A stretch of 64,000 nucleotides of DNA from Cynocephalus volans (GCF_027409185.1 NC_084465.1:28251864-28315863), one strand, 5' to 3'. Shown: positions 1 through 13,564, numbered from the stretch's first letter. Notes: generated by a model from the letters alone, not told the origin. Translations and numbers: made by a program.

Positions 1-2269
1 TTGATAATCAAAGAAACATATTTTCTTCTGACCCAAGAGTACAAGAGTAAAAGAGGGACTTTCATTAAAGAACCAATATGGGAACTCTTAAGAATTAAAT
101 GGAAACCAAGCAGTCTGGGCTAGCAGCCCTGTACTTCTAGGTGACGGAAAGTTACTCCTCCAGAACTACAATCTTGATGCCTAATACAAGGACAGAGGAG
201 GCTTAAGTGGGAGCTGGGCTTGTGCCCCTGCAGGGAGCCCACAGGAAGTCTCAGGAGATTCTAAAGATCTCACAAGAGAGGAGTTTAACAATATAACTCA
301 GCTTTTAAATAATAGAGGCAGCCTCCTGGCCTCTGGGCTGTGAAAGGGTTCACCTGCCAAGAGCAATAATACAAGTAATTACCACACACAGAATAATAGA
401 TCTCAGCGGGATTCCAGGACCCAGGTACTCTGGAGTCTCCCTCTACTTTACACGCACAAAGGAACAGAATGCAACACTTCTCTCATTAAGACCTGGAACA
501 GAGTCCTAATAGGTAAACAGATAAATTTCACTAGGCACAAGGATTCTCTGTTGTGGGTTGTGGCCAAAAATAATAATGCCCCTGGTATTAAGGGCTATAA
601 AACAATGGATTTCCCCTCTCCAGGAACAAAATTCGTAAGGCTGAAAAGTTCACGAACATCACATTAGTGTACTCCAGAGATTGAAAACAAAAACTTCGAA
701 GTTCATTTCTTTTTCCTTTCTCTACTACAAATTTCCAGCCACCCTTAGTCACCTTAGGCAAATTGCCTTAACCTTGCACATTGAATCCAGATTGCTCACA
801 GGTGCTTTCAGGAACACCTCTGAGTATTCCTACCTGTTCTTCACCATTTCCCCTGCCTTTTATCTCATCCATTTTATTCTTTTGCCTCTGTCAAGACACC
901 TGTCACTTTCATTATTCCCCCAGAAAAGATTTTTAAGACAAAGAAACTGATCTAAAAATTTCACATCTGATTTTTCCAACCCATCCATTTTCTAAGAAAA
1001 CCATGAGTATTTAAATTCGCAAATTCCTCTTTCCACTATTAAAAAAAGCTACTTGCCTCTAGTTACCAGCAACATCATATGAGACTGACAACTAAAACCT
1101 CACCAGCCCAAAGCTTTACCAAAAATCAAACACACAGTCTGGGGTCCCAAGCCTAAGCTGCTTACTCTCCATAAAAGGCTTGCTTTTCTCAGCCCTGAGA
1201 CCCTCCTCCTCTCCGGACATCCTAGTAGTGAGTTACAGAGGCAATCCACCTTCAATTTATATTGGTCTCTAGGAACTGTGCCACCTCACACTCTTTCTCC
1301 CTGATTTGACTGTTCTTACTGAAACCATTAAGCATACATTTTAACACTCAGCTCAGGATACTTTTGGGAGGGAAACGGGGTGTTACTTAAAATTATGCCA
1401 GGGCAATGGGTGTGAACAGCAACAGTCCTAGGCAGACTGGGACACAGGGATACAAGTCCTTACAATGATGCTGAAGCCAGGTAAAGGGTTCTTATCTGCA
1501 AATGAATTTCTGCTGACTAGACATACTGCTCTTCCTTGGGAGACTGGCAGTTTGGGGAGTTGGCAAAGACAACGAGAAAACCCTCAAACGAATTTCAATT
1601 ACCTGGCTCCCCCTTGGGGCAACGAAAATATAAAATGTTTTATTCTGTAGTGAAAATTTTGTTCTAAATATATCAATTTCAAATTTTGGAAAGTGTCTTT
1701 CTTGGGGAGGCTGGGGGTGATAAGGGTGCTAGAAGAGGGTGTGAGACAAAGAAGAGAGCCAGATGAGAACACTTGGTGCTATTTTTGCCTATCTAGTCAC
1801 ATCTGGGCCACTAAATAACAACTAGTATTCACACACACACAACTGCACTTGTACACACAGGACCTAAGTTTGCTTAATCTTTCCTAAATAATAGGTCGAT
1901 GGATGATTCGTCTGTACTCAGAAGAGTCACACATTTGCCAGTTTCCACTACGCCATGGATTCCCAGACTGTTAAAATTCATGGACCAGTAAAGTCTTCCC
2001 AACCTCCAAAACTTTAGGAACAGAAATGTTATCTACTATTTATATTTTGCTAAGAAAATAGCACATTATTCATAAAAGATATTTTCCACCCCTCTCCCCC
2101 CAAAAACATAGGAATAATAAAATCTCAAAACTAAAGCCAATTCTTCCAAATGAATAACTTTAACATCACGAAAACTTGCTAGGTGTTCTTACTTCTCCCA
2201 TTCTGCCTTAGTCAGTTCCACTTTCATCCCCATCTGACTTGGGTACTGAATGGAAACCACCGGAGTACT

Positions 2270-2465
2270 AATACCAACTAATGGTTACAGAACACCAGAT
2301 GTGCCAGACACTAGACTGGGTATTTTACATGCACTCTCTCATTTAATCAGCAATAGCCCCATGAGGTAAATACTGTTATTATCCCCATTTCACAGGCTAA
2401 GCTGGAACGTTAAGTAGCAAAATTACTTGCCCAAGGTTACACAGCCAGTCAGCAGTGAAGCTAAT
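2270..2465 (-). repeat. MIR SINE
   Basis: The reverse complement matches the MIR core. On the plus strand one reads the typical run of 'atttaatca' then 'ccccatgaggtaaatactg', then 'atccccatttcacag' and 'cttgcccaaggttacacag'. Old, degraded copy. Confidence 0.8.
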
Positions 2466-2859
2466 GATTTAAAACACAGTCAGATAATCAGTTTAGTTCT
2501 GCCTCAAGACACAAAGTACATGTCTCTGTTTCCCAAAGTGTGGACTGGTTTAAAAAAAATAAAAAGACTGCTTTGGGTGGCACATGAACCCTGTATGTAT
2601 CAGCATTTAATAATATTTGCACATACAGAAGAACTACTCCCTTTTCAATTCTCTTTCAATCCTTCCTATTAAATCAAGAAGGAAGTTTCAGTTTGATGCT
2701 AGAAGACCTTTAGTGGGTTTCTACCACCTTCTAAACTTCCTTGTTAGAGAAAGCAGACCTCAGGATCACAGTCCTCTGCAAAATTACACCATCTAGCTAT
2801 AATGTAGTAATATAGTTTTGTTTTCATTGTGGGGTTTTTTTAAGGTACTTTCTAATTAC

Positions 2860-3300
2860 GGCAAGTAACAATGGTGACAAAGACCAAAACTTTAGGCAGG
2901 TACCTCTGACTCCTCTGCTTGACTAGGCCTGATCTTGGGCTTCTGTCTGTCCTTGTAAAATACAGTTTGAGCAAGAATCCTAAGTCAGTTTGGCAAAAAA
3001 ATCTCCCACTCTTGGTATCTAACCACCCTCCATATCTTATCACCCTGGCCTGCTTTCAGCAAAAATTCTAACAAGTCGGCTTAGTCAGAAACCCCTTGTC
3101 CCTGATGTTTCCTCCTAACAATTTCCAATCCACTGACCTCCATCCTCCCTGTTTCTTGATTATAAATTCCTACCTGTCCTTGTTGGAGTCATAGTCCAAT
3201 CTCTAAATCTCTCGCCCCCACTGCAAGACTCTGTTGAAGGGGTCCCTATACCTATCGCTATGACCTTCCCTGAATAAAGACTACCTGACCATTGTTAATA
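2860..3300 (+). repeat. Probable solo LTR fossil (ERV class I-like)
   Basis: The 3' half has the look of an LTR U3/R/U5: a pyrimidine-rich tract, 'gattataaattcctacctg', and 'tgaataaagactacctgacc' near the end, which resembles the poly(A) signal block of ERV LTRs. Family and exact ends are uncertain. Old and degraded. Confidence 0.4.
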
Positions 3301-3544
3301 AGTGTCATCAATAATTTTTTCTTTAATCTGAATTTCTATTTTCAATAGCAAAATTAAGTAGCATTTTAAAATAAAATTATTTAAATTAAAAAAATAAGTA
3401 ATTGTCAAAAAGATTTCCACAAACTCAATAAAAGTAGAAGTAGTGTTCCAATATGCCAAAACACCCATCTGAAGCCTGGGAAACTTTAGGTAATCGATAC
3501 CAGGATTGGGATGAGCACTTCCCAATCTTAAAGGCTACAAACCA

Positions 3545-4440
3545 GATCTCCCACAAACAACTCTAAAAAAGACAGTGTTCCCCATGTCAGGTGTTGTCAG
3601 GCTTACTACCACCTACCACCCTAAAAAAGAAAAACAGCTATTTTTCTTCTGTACTCACACCAACACTTCTGATACTAAATATGTGGGTGTTTTCCACACC
3701 AAACAATCCTCCAGTTCTCTGCAGACATCAACTGGATGTCCTATGATTCAATTTGATTCAATTCTGACACTGCCTACCTGGAGTTAGTGTCAGATCCACA
3801 AGTTAAGGATGCACTCCCACTAGACTGCCCAAACTGTAAATGCCAACTCCGGGCCTCTCTTCTGACTAACCGGCTATAAACTGGGGGTTCTGAAAACCCT
3901 GTTCTCAGGTTCGTTAATTTGCTAGAAAAGCTAACAGAACTCTGAAGAACAGTTTACTTACTAGATTACTGGGTTTTTATAAAAGGATAAAACTCAGGAA
4001 CAGCCAAACAGAAGCAATATATAGCGTAAGGTATGGGGGAAGGGGTGGAGAGCTTCTATGCCCTCTCTGGGCACACCACCTTCCTAGCACCTCTGCGTGT
4101 TCACCATCCCCAAAGCTCTCTGAGCCCCATCATTTAAGGGAGTTCACAGGTATAACTGATTAAATCATTGGCTATTAGTGATTGAACTCAAGTCTCTAAG
4201 CCCCTCTCTTCAGCCCTCCTCCCTTCCCTAGAGGCTTGGCAAACTGGGGCTGAAAATTCCAACCCGCTGACAACCAGCCCCCATCCTTAGGAACTTTCCA
4301 AAGTCATTCATTAACATAAACTCAGGTGCAACTGAAAGGGGCTTGTTATGAATAACAAAAGATGCTCCTTTCACCTTTATCACTCTTACCAATTAAGAAA
4401 TTACAAGGATTTTAGAAGCTCTGTGCCAGGAACACCAAAA
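3545..4440 (-). repeat. Probable ERV-type LTR fossil
   Basis: The reverse complement reads like a class III-type LTR, with blocks such as 'ccttttataaaaacccagta' followed by 'gttctgttagcttttctagc' and 'atagccggttagtcagaag'. Both edges are approximate and the family name is not certain. Old, degraded copy; a CYN SINE lies next to or inside its minus-strand 5' end. Confidence 0.4.
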
Positions 4441-4456
4441 CCAAATACATATCTCT

Positions 4457-4639
4457 CTTTTTTTTTTTTTTTTTTTTTTGGTGACTGGTAAGGGGATTGC
4501 AACCCTTGGCTTGGTGTCGCCCGCACTGCGCTCAGCCAGTGAGCGCATCGGCCATCCCTATATGGGATCCGAACCCGCTGCGGGAGCGCCGCTGCGCTCC
4601 CAGCGCTGCACTCTCCTGAGTGAGCCACGGGGTCGGCCC
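4457..4639 (-). repeat. CYN dimeric SINE, GC-hairpin subfamily
   Basis: tRNA-Ile-derived dimer on the minus strand: poly-T at the left, second monomer starting 'ggtgactggtaaggggattg', first monomer ending at 'gtgagccacggggtcggccc'. The first monomer carries a GC-rich hairpin instead of the usual 'gctgataacacc' segment. A perfect 13-bp target-site duplication (aatacatatctct) lies at 4444-4456 and 4640-4652, so the copy is fairly young. Confidence 0.9.
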
Positions 4640-5144
4640 AATACATATCTCTTATGATATCACAGTATCACACACCCCCACCTTCTTATCCAAGAAGAAA
4701 AAAGAGGAAGAGCTATGTGCCAGTTGGTAGGAAAAGTCAGACTTCTCTCAAGTGATTTTGCCTCTCCCATCTACTTGTTATCTGTACTTACAGGAGAACA
4801 CTCTTAGTCACAGAACCCAGTCACTCCAGAACCCAGAGAAAGCAGAACCCACCCAAAACCCACAGAAACCCAGTCACTCCAAACCCCGAAAGAGCCTACT
4901 AGATCTGTCAGTACTAAAACCTTAAAACATCTGGTAGCCTCCCAGCAATTAAGAAGTAGTTATTTACTGAGTACTAGGTGCTGGGTTTCTGCCTTACACA
5001 GAAGAGGCAAAAGGGCTTTCAAGAATGCTCTTACTGGGGAAACAAGACTACCAAACATGAAATAATTAATGAGTTGTGAGATGTTAAGCTAGATTTTGCC
5101 CTAAATTTTACCTAAAATGATACTTTTAAGAAATAAATGGGTAA

Positions 5145-5328
5145 GGGCTGGCCCATGGCTCACTTGGGAGAGTATGGTGCTGATAACACCAAGGCCAAGG
5201 GTTGGGATCCCTATATAGGGATGGCTGGTTAGCTGACTTTGGAAAGCGTGGTGCTGACAACACCAAGTCAAGAGTTAAGATACCCTTACCAGTCATCTTT
5301 TTAAGAAAAAAAAAGAAGAAGAAGAAAG
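5145..5328 (+). repeat. CYN dimeric SINE
   Basis: First monomer 'gggctggcccatggctcac' with 'gctgataacaccaaggcc', then the linker 'ctatatagggatggctgg', a second monomer ending 'cccttaccagtcatc', and an A-rich tail. A 10-bp duplication (aaatgggtaa) lies at 5135-5144 and 5329-5338. Confidence 0.9.
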
Positions 5329-5384
5329 AAATGGGTAAAGTGTGAGTAAAGCACCCCAACCACCAACAAAAACAATTAATGATT

Positions 5385-5920
5385 AATAAAAATGTACCAG
5401 TGGTTGCACTTTTAGGAATCTATCTTATAGAAATGCTAGCACAAGGGCACAGAGAAATATAAAAGAAAGTTCATTCAGTGTAGGAGTGTTTAGAATTGTG
5501 AAAAGTCAAAAACAGCATATGAGGGTACCTCAAAAGTTTGCAGAAAAGTAGAATTAAAAGGTGACACAAATTATTCCATGAACTTTTTGAAGTACCCTCA
5601 TATATCAACAGAAAAACACATCCAAACTATAGAATACTGCTCAAGAAAGAATGAGGTAGATCTATAAATATAACATAGAAAGATGGTTAACTAAAAAAAG
5701 AAATTGCCAGATACATAGTGCACAACCCCATTTCTGTTTTTTAAAAAAATGATGGAGGGTGTGTATCTGCATGAAAAATTTGGAAGCAAACATATTGTCA
5801 ACACTTGTTTAGGGGAATGAGAATGAATGGTAGAAAACTAAGTAAGGAGGACAGAGGGAGAGAGATCTTTGTATCTAACTTTAGATACTTCTATACTGTT
5901 TGAAGCTTTAAGAGCAAGTC
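5385..5920 (+). repeat. L1 3'-end fragment (old)
   Basis: The text follows the usual end of L1 ORF2 and 3' UTR: 'cacttttaggaatctatctt', 'gaatactgctcaagaaagaa', 'gaatgaggtagatct', and 'agatacttctatactgtttg'. It is interrupted by an 81-bp inverted-repeat element at 5520-5600. No coding capacity remains. Confidence 0.7.
5520..5600. mobile_element. 81-bp mariner-like MITE
   Basis: Near-palindromic element with imperfect terminal inverted repeats: left 'gagggtacctcaaaagttt' and right 'aactttttgaagtaccctc'. The flanks show a TA dinucleotide on both sides (5518-5519 and 5601-5602), the target duplication of Tc1/mariner elements. It is non-autonomous and sits inside an older L1 fragment. Confidence 0.75.
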
Positions 5921-6721
5921 CAGAATTTAAATACCAATTATTAAATTAGTAATACTGGATGGCATCCACCTGAGTGTTTTAAAGAAATTCCAGAATGAAC
6001 TGGAAAACTGCTGGCCAAAATAAGGAAAGGCCGCCAAGGAAACTGCAAATGTAACTCCTAATCGTAAGGACTTCATAAGACTTGAGAATTATAAGAAAAG
6101 TTGATTTCCATATTAGACAAGCTAGTGGAATAACAAGTAAAGACTAAGACCACCAAACAGATCATTTTGGGTTTTACTGTTGTTGTTGTTGTTAGGACTG
6201 GGGCTTATGAACAAGAAACAAGATAGATCTGAATAGACAGGTAAGCCAAAAGGCTCAAATAGGAGGATCCTCAGGATTGCAAGAACAGACAGTGAGGAAC
6301 TTAGAATCTTCGTATTTGCGAATGACACTAAAGATTTCCATAGCAATAAAGTGCCAAGTTATTGGTGCCAAATTATAGGAAGATCTTGGGAATCTATGCA
6401 AATAGAAGGAAGAGTGACAGATGAGTGTTAAAATGAGCATATGGCCTAAATCAGGCATTATAAAACAACTCAGCTGTCAGTTATGACCCAGAAATAGGAT
6501 CTCAGAGTCACTGTAAATGGACCCTGAGGATGCCAGCCCAATATTGAGGTACAGATTAAAAGCAATGCAAAGTGTCCTGGGAACCATGAAGACAAATGCC
6601 AAAAACAGAAACCACTATCCTCCCCTGATAAAATTCTGGTGCACCCGCCCCTACAAACATATACTTCATTTGTCATTTGTGTCCTGCCCCTTCAACTACA
6701 TATAGTACAGGAGTTAAACAT

Positions 6722-6905
6722 CAGCGGGTCTCAAATGCCAGCCCTGGGTCAATCCCAAACTGACTCTTTAAGAATCACTCAGGAGTGGCTTTTTTAAAAA
6801 TATACATTCCCAGGCCACTCTCAGAGATTATAATTCAGTGCCTCTAAGGTCTTCTAGATGGTCCTGACACAGCAACCTGTTTAAGAAATCACTGGGCTCC
6901 TTTCT
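6722..6905 (+). repeat. Possible hAT-Charlie MITE-like relic
   Basis: The pattern 'gggtctcaaatgccagccc', then 'agaatcactcaggagtggc', then 'cattcccaggccac' and 'cagagattataattcagtg' resembles the non-autonomous hAT elements common in mammals. Ends are not precise; similarity is judged by eye only. Confidence 0.4.
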
Positions 6906-7649
6906 CTTGCTCTAAATCTACTTCCAGAAAGGATTTAAGAAGGATTTACTATAAAAAACAAATTTAAAAGAAAAGAAACCATGTGAGAACCTACCAAGAA
7001 TAGATAAAGATGTTTCTTATACTTGCACATTAAATAGAAGTGGAAAAGATCTAGCCTCCAAGCAAGAAGAGCCCTGCTCAGAACCCTATTGTGCCCCACA
7101 CTCCCACCATAGTCCCCTAGTCAAGAGCTGGGCAAAAACAAACTCTCCCCATAAGTCTAAGTTCCTGCCTCATCCTCATCTTCTCAAGTCAAGATCTGCT
7201 GCTACAGGAAAATGTCAGGATGTTCTCCAGCAGAGGTGAGACTGGGTGAATAAAACCTACTGGGCACCATCTTCCTCCAGGTCTCAAGCAACCACTCCCA
7301 CTAGTTTATCCCAATACTGCTACTGAAAAGAAGCCAAGAAACTTCCTCACTTCTTTCTACCCTCTACACTCTCCACCATCCAATCACTTAATCTAATTCA
7401 AATTCTAACTCTTTGATCTTCCACACTAGAAAACCATATTTCAACTAATCCACCTTCTCAAAAAAAGGGGGGGGAGGGGAACAGAAAACATGCTTCATGC
7501 AAGATAAGCAGCAATTCAAAGTCAAGCCAGCTGTATGGTATGAGATTCTCAGCTTTGTTTCATCATGCCTAAAGAAATGTAATACAGTATTTCCTGTATA
7601 GTCACAGCCTTATGGGTCTGGAAGATAGTTAAAGGCAATGAGTCTGAAA

Positions 7650-7790
7650 CCCCATTTTAGAAAAGGAGAGTTTGTGGTAGAATATCTTAACCAACATCAC
7701 CCAGATAGAGACTGGCAGTACCCAGGCCAGAATTCATGTCCTCTGACTCCTAGACCAGTGATCTCTCCTCTCTGCCACGCTGCTTCCTGA
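7650..7790 (-). repeat. MIR SINE fragment
   Basis: Plus-strand text 'aaccaacatcacccagatag' followed by 'cccaggccagaattcatgtc' and 'ctgactcctagaccagtg' corresponds to the reverse complement of the MIR 5' half. Partial copy. Confidence 0.55.
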
Positions 7791-9319
7791 AGACAATGTA
7801 AATAAATGGATATATTAACTTCAAGCACAGATTCCCAGTTCTTCTTAATTCCTCCTATTTCACATGAGGTTGGTGTTACAAGACCAGACTATTTCCCACA
7901 CAAACAGAACTTAAAGCACCTCAAAATTTGTTGAGGCATAGAGAGGAAATGGTATGTTAAGGTACTCATCATAAGCATATAATGGAGTAATGGAGAAAAT
8001 GTGGCAAGCCAGGTTTATATCACAGATTAAACATTTCAAAACATGGCATCTGAAAATGACATCAAAATTTCCATTAATTTTATTTTCCCTCTAAGTTGCT
8101 TGATTTTCTAATTTTTAAAAAATGCTAACTGAAACCACTGTTCACTTTTTTCTTAAATGTTAGAGCTAAGTGAGAAAAACATAACATTAATTTATCATAT
8201 TGAGTCTCACTGAAGTAAGTGAAAGCCTGTTAACACTCCATCTGCATCAAATGGTCACAACCTGTGATTCTGCATCAATTTCTGCTGTAAAAACAAAAAG
8301 CATATGTCAGTCTCCCAAGAGAGGAAGTAGCAACAGAAACTGGGTGTGTATTCATCTTCCAGCAAGAAATAAGAGGAAAAGCTACATAAGCCTAGTTAGA
8401 GTTGAGTCCCTTTATTTCTTTCCGCTCATAAGACACAGAATTTCCTACATTACTTAGCTATGCTCTTCTTGCAAAAATGAAATAAATCCAAAGACCAGAC
8501 CCCAAAGGATATCTACTGCGCTCCTGCTAGAACCACACCTGTCAGTTAGATAGTTAGCCCATGCTGAGAAGTGAATGCACAACAGGCCTTAGAACCTTCC
8601 AACCTGAATTCAAAAACCTGGCCAATTTTTTCTTTTAAACCTACAAATGAAAACAAAAATTATCACTTGTTTCCCAAATTTCAGCCTCTAAGTAAATGTG
8701 GGCATAGACTTCACCAAATCATTTGCCTACTTGTTACCAGTACCGGTCACTGGCTCCCAACTCCCGACCCAAGTTAATGAGCCATGCTGTGCATGAGCAA
8801 GTTCCTTCCTGACCACTGGTTTGAGCTCTAAAGCGTGTTACCTTGCTTTTCACCAACACTGTTAACTAAAGATTGGCAGGCTAAAAACTATTGCCGGAGG
8901 CTAGAGCAGCGGTAAATTCCACGTAGTAACAAAATGTTAACAGAAATATAAACACTGCAAGTTCTAGATGCTATTTAACTATCATTGAGCCTGCTGTTGG
9001 CATTTAGTTTTTCATCCACGTCCCCACCACTGGAAGAGAGATAGTTGGTCTTAGAGAAACAAGCATATGACTAAAGAGCAAGTATTTTTTTCTTATCAGG
9101 CTCCCATTCTTTATATATATTCAGTGGACTCGATGTTGGCTATTGATCTCACCAGGGTACCAGAACAATGGCCACCTCCACTGCCTCTCTTCCTTTCATC
9201 ACCGTTAAACACATATATTACATAATAACTCAGGTTAAACTCATACCATTTATGGGGGATACTGAACTTGAAGAAATTGAAGAGCTACTATAAAAACACT
9301 CGAGAACAATCATCAATGG

Positions 9320-9645
9320 AAACCCCAGGGGCTTTGCACTTGCACACTGCCCTTCTGGTTGGCTCTTTGATGTCCATCAGGTCTCAGTGCAAATGCCATC
9401 TGCTGAGAGAAGTGTTTCCCAAACACATTATCTAAAGGAGCCATCCCCTCCCTTACTCCCAACCACTCTGTCCCAGACCCCTACCTGAAATCACTATCTT
9501 ATATTATGTTGTATTTCTTATTTACTTCTTTATTGTCTCACTCCTCCATGAGCTATAAGGACAGAAATCTGATCTACTTTTTCACTTCTGTTTCTCCAAA
9601 GCCCAGACAGAGCTGACAAACAGCAGATGATCAATAAATATTTAT
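9320..9645 (+). repeat. LINE-2 (L2) 3' end
   Basis: Typical L2 tail order: 'gggctttgcacttgcacact', 'caggtctcagtgcaaatgcc', 'ttgtctcactcctccatgag', 'gatcaataaatatttattca'. Ancient, non-coding. Confidence 0.8.
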
Positions 9646-9926
9646 TCAGGAAAGAAAGGAAATATGATTATTCTATTTCATTAGTTACTACATGGCAGTA
9701 CCACTGTTAGCACAGCTAGCGCCAGATGGACCCTTCCTTTTCACAGAAAAATGACAGAAAGCCTTTAGGATATAGTAAAAACTTATTGTTCCTTTACTTG
9801 CAATCTTGATTGAAAGCTACCACAGTTACCTGCTGGGAAATGGGCAATCCTAAGACTATAAGGAAAAGCCTTCCATCCTATTCTTCCTACCTCTGCAAAT
9901 GGCCCTTCTAAACTATTGTTATTCAG

Positions 9927-10107
9927 GGCCAGCCCGTGGCTCACTTGGGAGAGTGCAGTGCTGATAACACCAAGGCCACGGGTTCGGATCCTATATAGGG
10001 ATGGCCAGTTGGCTCACTGGCTGAGCGTGGGGCTGACAACACCGAGCCAAGCGTTGAGATCCCCTTACCAGTCATCTTTTTAAAAAAAATAAAAAATAAA
10101 ATAAAAT
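9927..10107 (+). repeat. CYN dimeric SINE
   Basis: Complete dimer starting 'gggccagcccgtggctcac', with the tRNA-Ile-like 'gctgataacaccaaggcc', B-box 'gggttcggatcc', a second monomer ending 'ccccttaccagtcatc', and an A/T-rich tail. A perfect 17-bp duplication (aaactattgttattcag) lies at 9910-9926 and 10108-10124. Confidence 0.93.
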
Positions 10108-10456
10108 AAACTATTGTTATTCAGCTGCCTTAGCCCTTTGAATAGTAGAATAAGGGTATTTTAAGTAGCTTAAGAGAGGTTTTTTGTTTTGTTTTTCTGC
10201 AGGACTAAGTGCACGTTGGAAGGAACAAGTCAACAGACTACTCTGTCCCCACTTAACTCTTGAAAGACACATACTTCTTAGTTCAGAAACCTAAGAAACA
10301 TTTAGCTATAATGAACTAAATTACAGGTAGCATTTCCTAAAGGCTGTACACTGAAGAAATTTCCACTAAGCCACTTTGCAGGAAGTCTACATCTTGCTTT
10401 ACAACGTGGTAGCACAAGTCCTACTGAAGGAGAAAATTATGGCCATCTCCTCTTTT

Positions 10457-10643
10457 TTTTTTTTTTTTTTGTCTTTTTTTGTGACCGGTAAGGGGATTGC
10501 AACCCTTGGCTTGGCGTCGCCCACACTGCGCTCAGCCACTAAGCGCAGCGCACCGGCCATCCCTATATAGGATCCAAACCCGTGGCCAGAGCGCTGCTGC
10601 GCTCCCAGCACCTCACTCTCCCAAGTGAGCCACGGGGTCGGCC
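10457..10643 (-). repeat. CYN dimeric SINE, GC-hairpin subfamily
   Basis: Minus-strand dimer whose first monomer has the GC-rich arm (plus strand 'gcgctgctgcgctcccagc'). The second monomer begins 'gtgaccggtaaggggattgc' after a long T tract. A perfect 14-bp duplication (ccatctcctctttt) lies at 10443-10456 and 10644-10657. Confidence 0.9.
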
Positions 10644-12394
10644 CCATCTCCTCTTTTAGGTGTCCCTCTGCCTTAGTCACTCACTGAGAATCATGGTTCC
10701 TGGTATAAAACTGAAGACTGGCACAGGGATTCCTTTCCCCTTCTGAAGCAATTAAGTGAGTGGGGGGTAAGGGTGGAGTGAAATGGGAACTGGGACTTGG
10801 CACTGTCCTCCCTTTGGCCTTCCACACTATAAGCAGGACAAGATATGCTGCTTCCATGGCTGCTTCTGATAAGCATAGAAGATTCAAGAACTGGGGCCGA
10901 TTGATTCTGCTGTTGTGAAAGTAGCCCATATACTCCTGCTAGAAAAGACCTGCAAACATACCAAATTAGAAGGGAAAATTAGAGTGAAAAGACATGGAAG
11001 AGAGCTCTATCCCCCAAACAGAAAATAAATAGGTCAGTAAAATCAGAGAAACAGTCATCTCTAAGTGAGGTGACTGAATTTTATACTAAGTATTCCTAGA
11101 CTTCTCCCAACCTCATCTATTTAACATCTACGACAATATTCTGTTGCAGCTAAAGGAGGTCTAGCAACTTATTCAAAGAAACCCAGAGTTGGAATCCTTC
11201 AGAGTTCTCAGAAAATAAGATCTAATTTGACAAGGACATTTACTTATCCAGGTTGTATTTTGTCTACCCACACACCTGCTAGTAGTCTCAGAAAATATAA
11301 ATCCATCTTCAGTTTTTTCATTATCTTCACTGACCTTTTTCAGTAACAGAACACTCCAAACTGCTTGTGTCAACTTGCTGCCCACTTCCTCCTTAACCAC
11401 ATTCTACAACCAACTCTGTCCCTTCATCCCCATGCTCAACAGTAGACACAGTTGATACCACCACCATCATTTAAAAAAAAAAAAAAAAACTGGTGCAAGA
11501 TTTTTACTTGACTTCTAAGGTCTTTCTTCAACTTAAAAAAAGTAACACAGGACTTACTAGGATGGCAAAGCAGAGACCAGAAGAAACTTCTACCTTCCAC
11601 AGCCCTATAACACTTTCTTTCGTGGAAAAAGAGGAAGAGCTATTCCTCATCACTGCAGCAAACCTCAGCCCAAGACCATTTCAGACCTTCTGCTTAGCCT
11701 TAAGTCCAGACAAATCTGAGGGCTCACAATGAAAAGCATAACTCTGATTAGTCAGTGTTCCACTTTCTGCTCCTCTCCCAAACAGCAGAAAAGTAGTGAT
11801 TCCTGTTTTCCTATTCATCAAACTACTTCTTTCTCACTTTCCTCTGTCACAGAGCTCTATTTTCCTTTTGTAGAATTCTTACAAAGCAGTTCCTAGTACC
11901 ACACACAGCAAACGATTACTCTCCAGGAAAATACAACTTTGCTTAGCAGAAGAGCTTCACACAGAGCAATTTGCTAGTGGTCGATTTTTCATTCCAGACA
12001 AGGCTTCTAAGCCCTGGCACAAATCTGTCTGTCACTCTGCAGTTCGCCCAGCTTCCCTCTCCTAATCCCTGCCTGTAACTCACCAACCTACTCCGTGCAG
12101 TGTGGTCAGTGTCTGCAGTGTAGTCTATACACAGTATAGATTGTTCAAATCACTGCATTTTAAATGCCACCTCCCAGACTCAAACGTCTTCCACACCACA
12201 CTCCAATGCACACAAAGACCACAAGCACCAAAGGAAGTCACTTACCACATGAACAGCTTCCAGACAAGACAAGGAGTAACATCTAATCTTTCCTCAACTC
12301 AACTGCAGTCAGCTTCACTTTCCTGCAATTTGTGGCCATGCATCACTGGCCCCACCCTCCATGTTATAAAGTAATACCCTGGAGTCCTAGAGTC

Positions 12395-12595
12395 AGAGGC
12401 ATCAGAGCATGCTGCTGGAGAGCATGTGCTCTGGCAGACAAGCCTGGGTTCGAGACTCAGTTCTGCCTCTTATTACCAATAAAAAGTACCTTTCCTTGGC
12501 TACACTGCTCTTTCTCAGATTACACATCTGTAAAATGTAGCCAGTAATCGTATCTACTTGTTAGATATTACAAATGTTATAATATAAGCAGATTA
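12395..12595 (+). repeat. MIR SINE
   Basis: MIR order on the plus strand: 'gcatgtgctctggcagacaa', 'gcctgggttcgagactcag', 'ttctgcctcttattacc', 'cacatctgtaaaatgtagcc'. Near full length, degraded. Confidence 0.8.
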
Positions 12596-13564
12596 ACCTT
12601 ATGTAGGAAGGAACAAGGCAAGATGTGACAATAAACAAGTGATTGTTGATATTCAGTAATTTGTGGGCAGGCGCGGTCACCTCATAGAATCCAGATGCCC
12701 CGGAAGCCTCTAGCACTTGTGGAAACAAAAATATGCTCAGGCTCATTCCACTCCCATCCCACAAATGAGAGGGGCCTTTAAGAAAAATTCAAGCCTTAAC
12801 AAGGGAAAAACTTAAAAAGATACATTCAGTACTGCCAATCCCAAAACCAGAGAGCCAACTGATGCTTTGTTCCTATGGTGAAGTAAGATCACTGCAAATG
12901 AAAAAGCTAATGAGGAGGAGCCACTTCAGGATAATGCTTTCATGGGTCAGGCAATATTTCAAAGGGGGAAAAATATGTGGACTTTGGAAATTTCGTTTCA
13001 TTTTTTGAAAAAATCTGACACTTCATTATGTATAAATAAAAGGAAAAGGCAACACTGAAAATCCCAAGAATTTCAGCTAGCAGCAGAATATTACCTAAGA
13101 AATAAACACATGAGAATTGGGGGGGAGGAGGGGGCGTTGATTTTGAAATCGAATTTACACACACACAAGCTGCAGAACATTTTAAAACCCCGAAAGACAA
13201 TGAGAGAATAAAACAGAATTTTTTAAAAAAACTTTCTACAACAGCAAAAACTGCGGTACTTTGGGAGAAAGTATCATAAAGGTTATTTGCTGTTCCAGAT
13301 GGAAATATCAGAACTGCAGTCTGAAATGCAATCTAAGAGTTTATGGTTATAAACCATATCACAACCAGAAAACCTGGTAACAATCAAGAAATGTCAGGTT
13401 CCAAAGTTTGGGAGGAGGACAATAGAGGTGGCAGGTGATAAAAAGAATTTATATTACAAAAATATCATGGAGCTAGGGGTAAATTTTAAAAATGAACCTT
13501 GCAAGGTTAAATTCAAAATTCAAGAATGTAGAAAGTGAGGGGATATAAATCGGGCAGAATCTAC

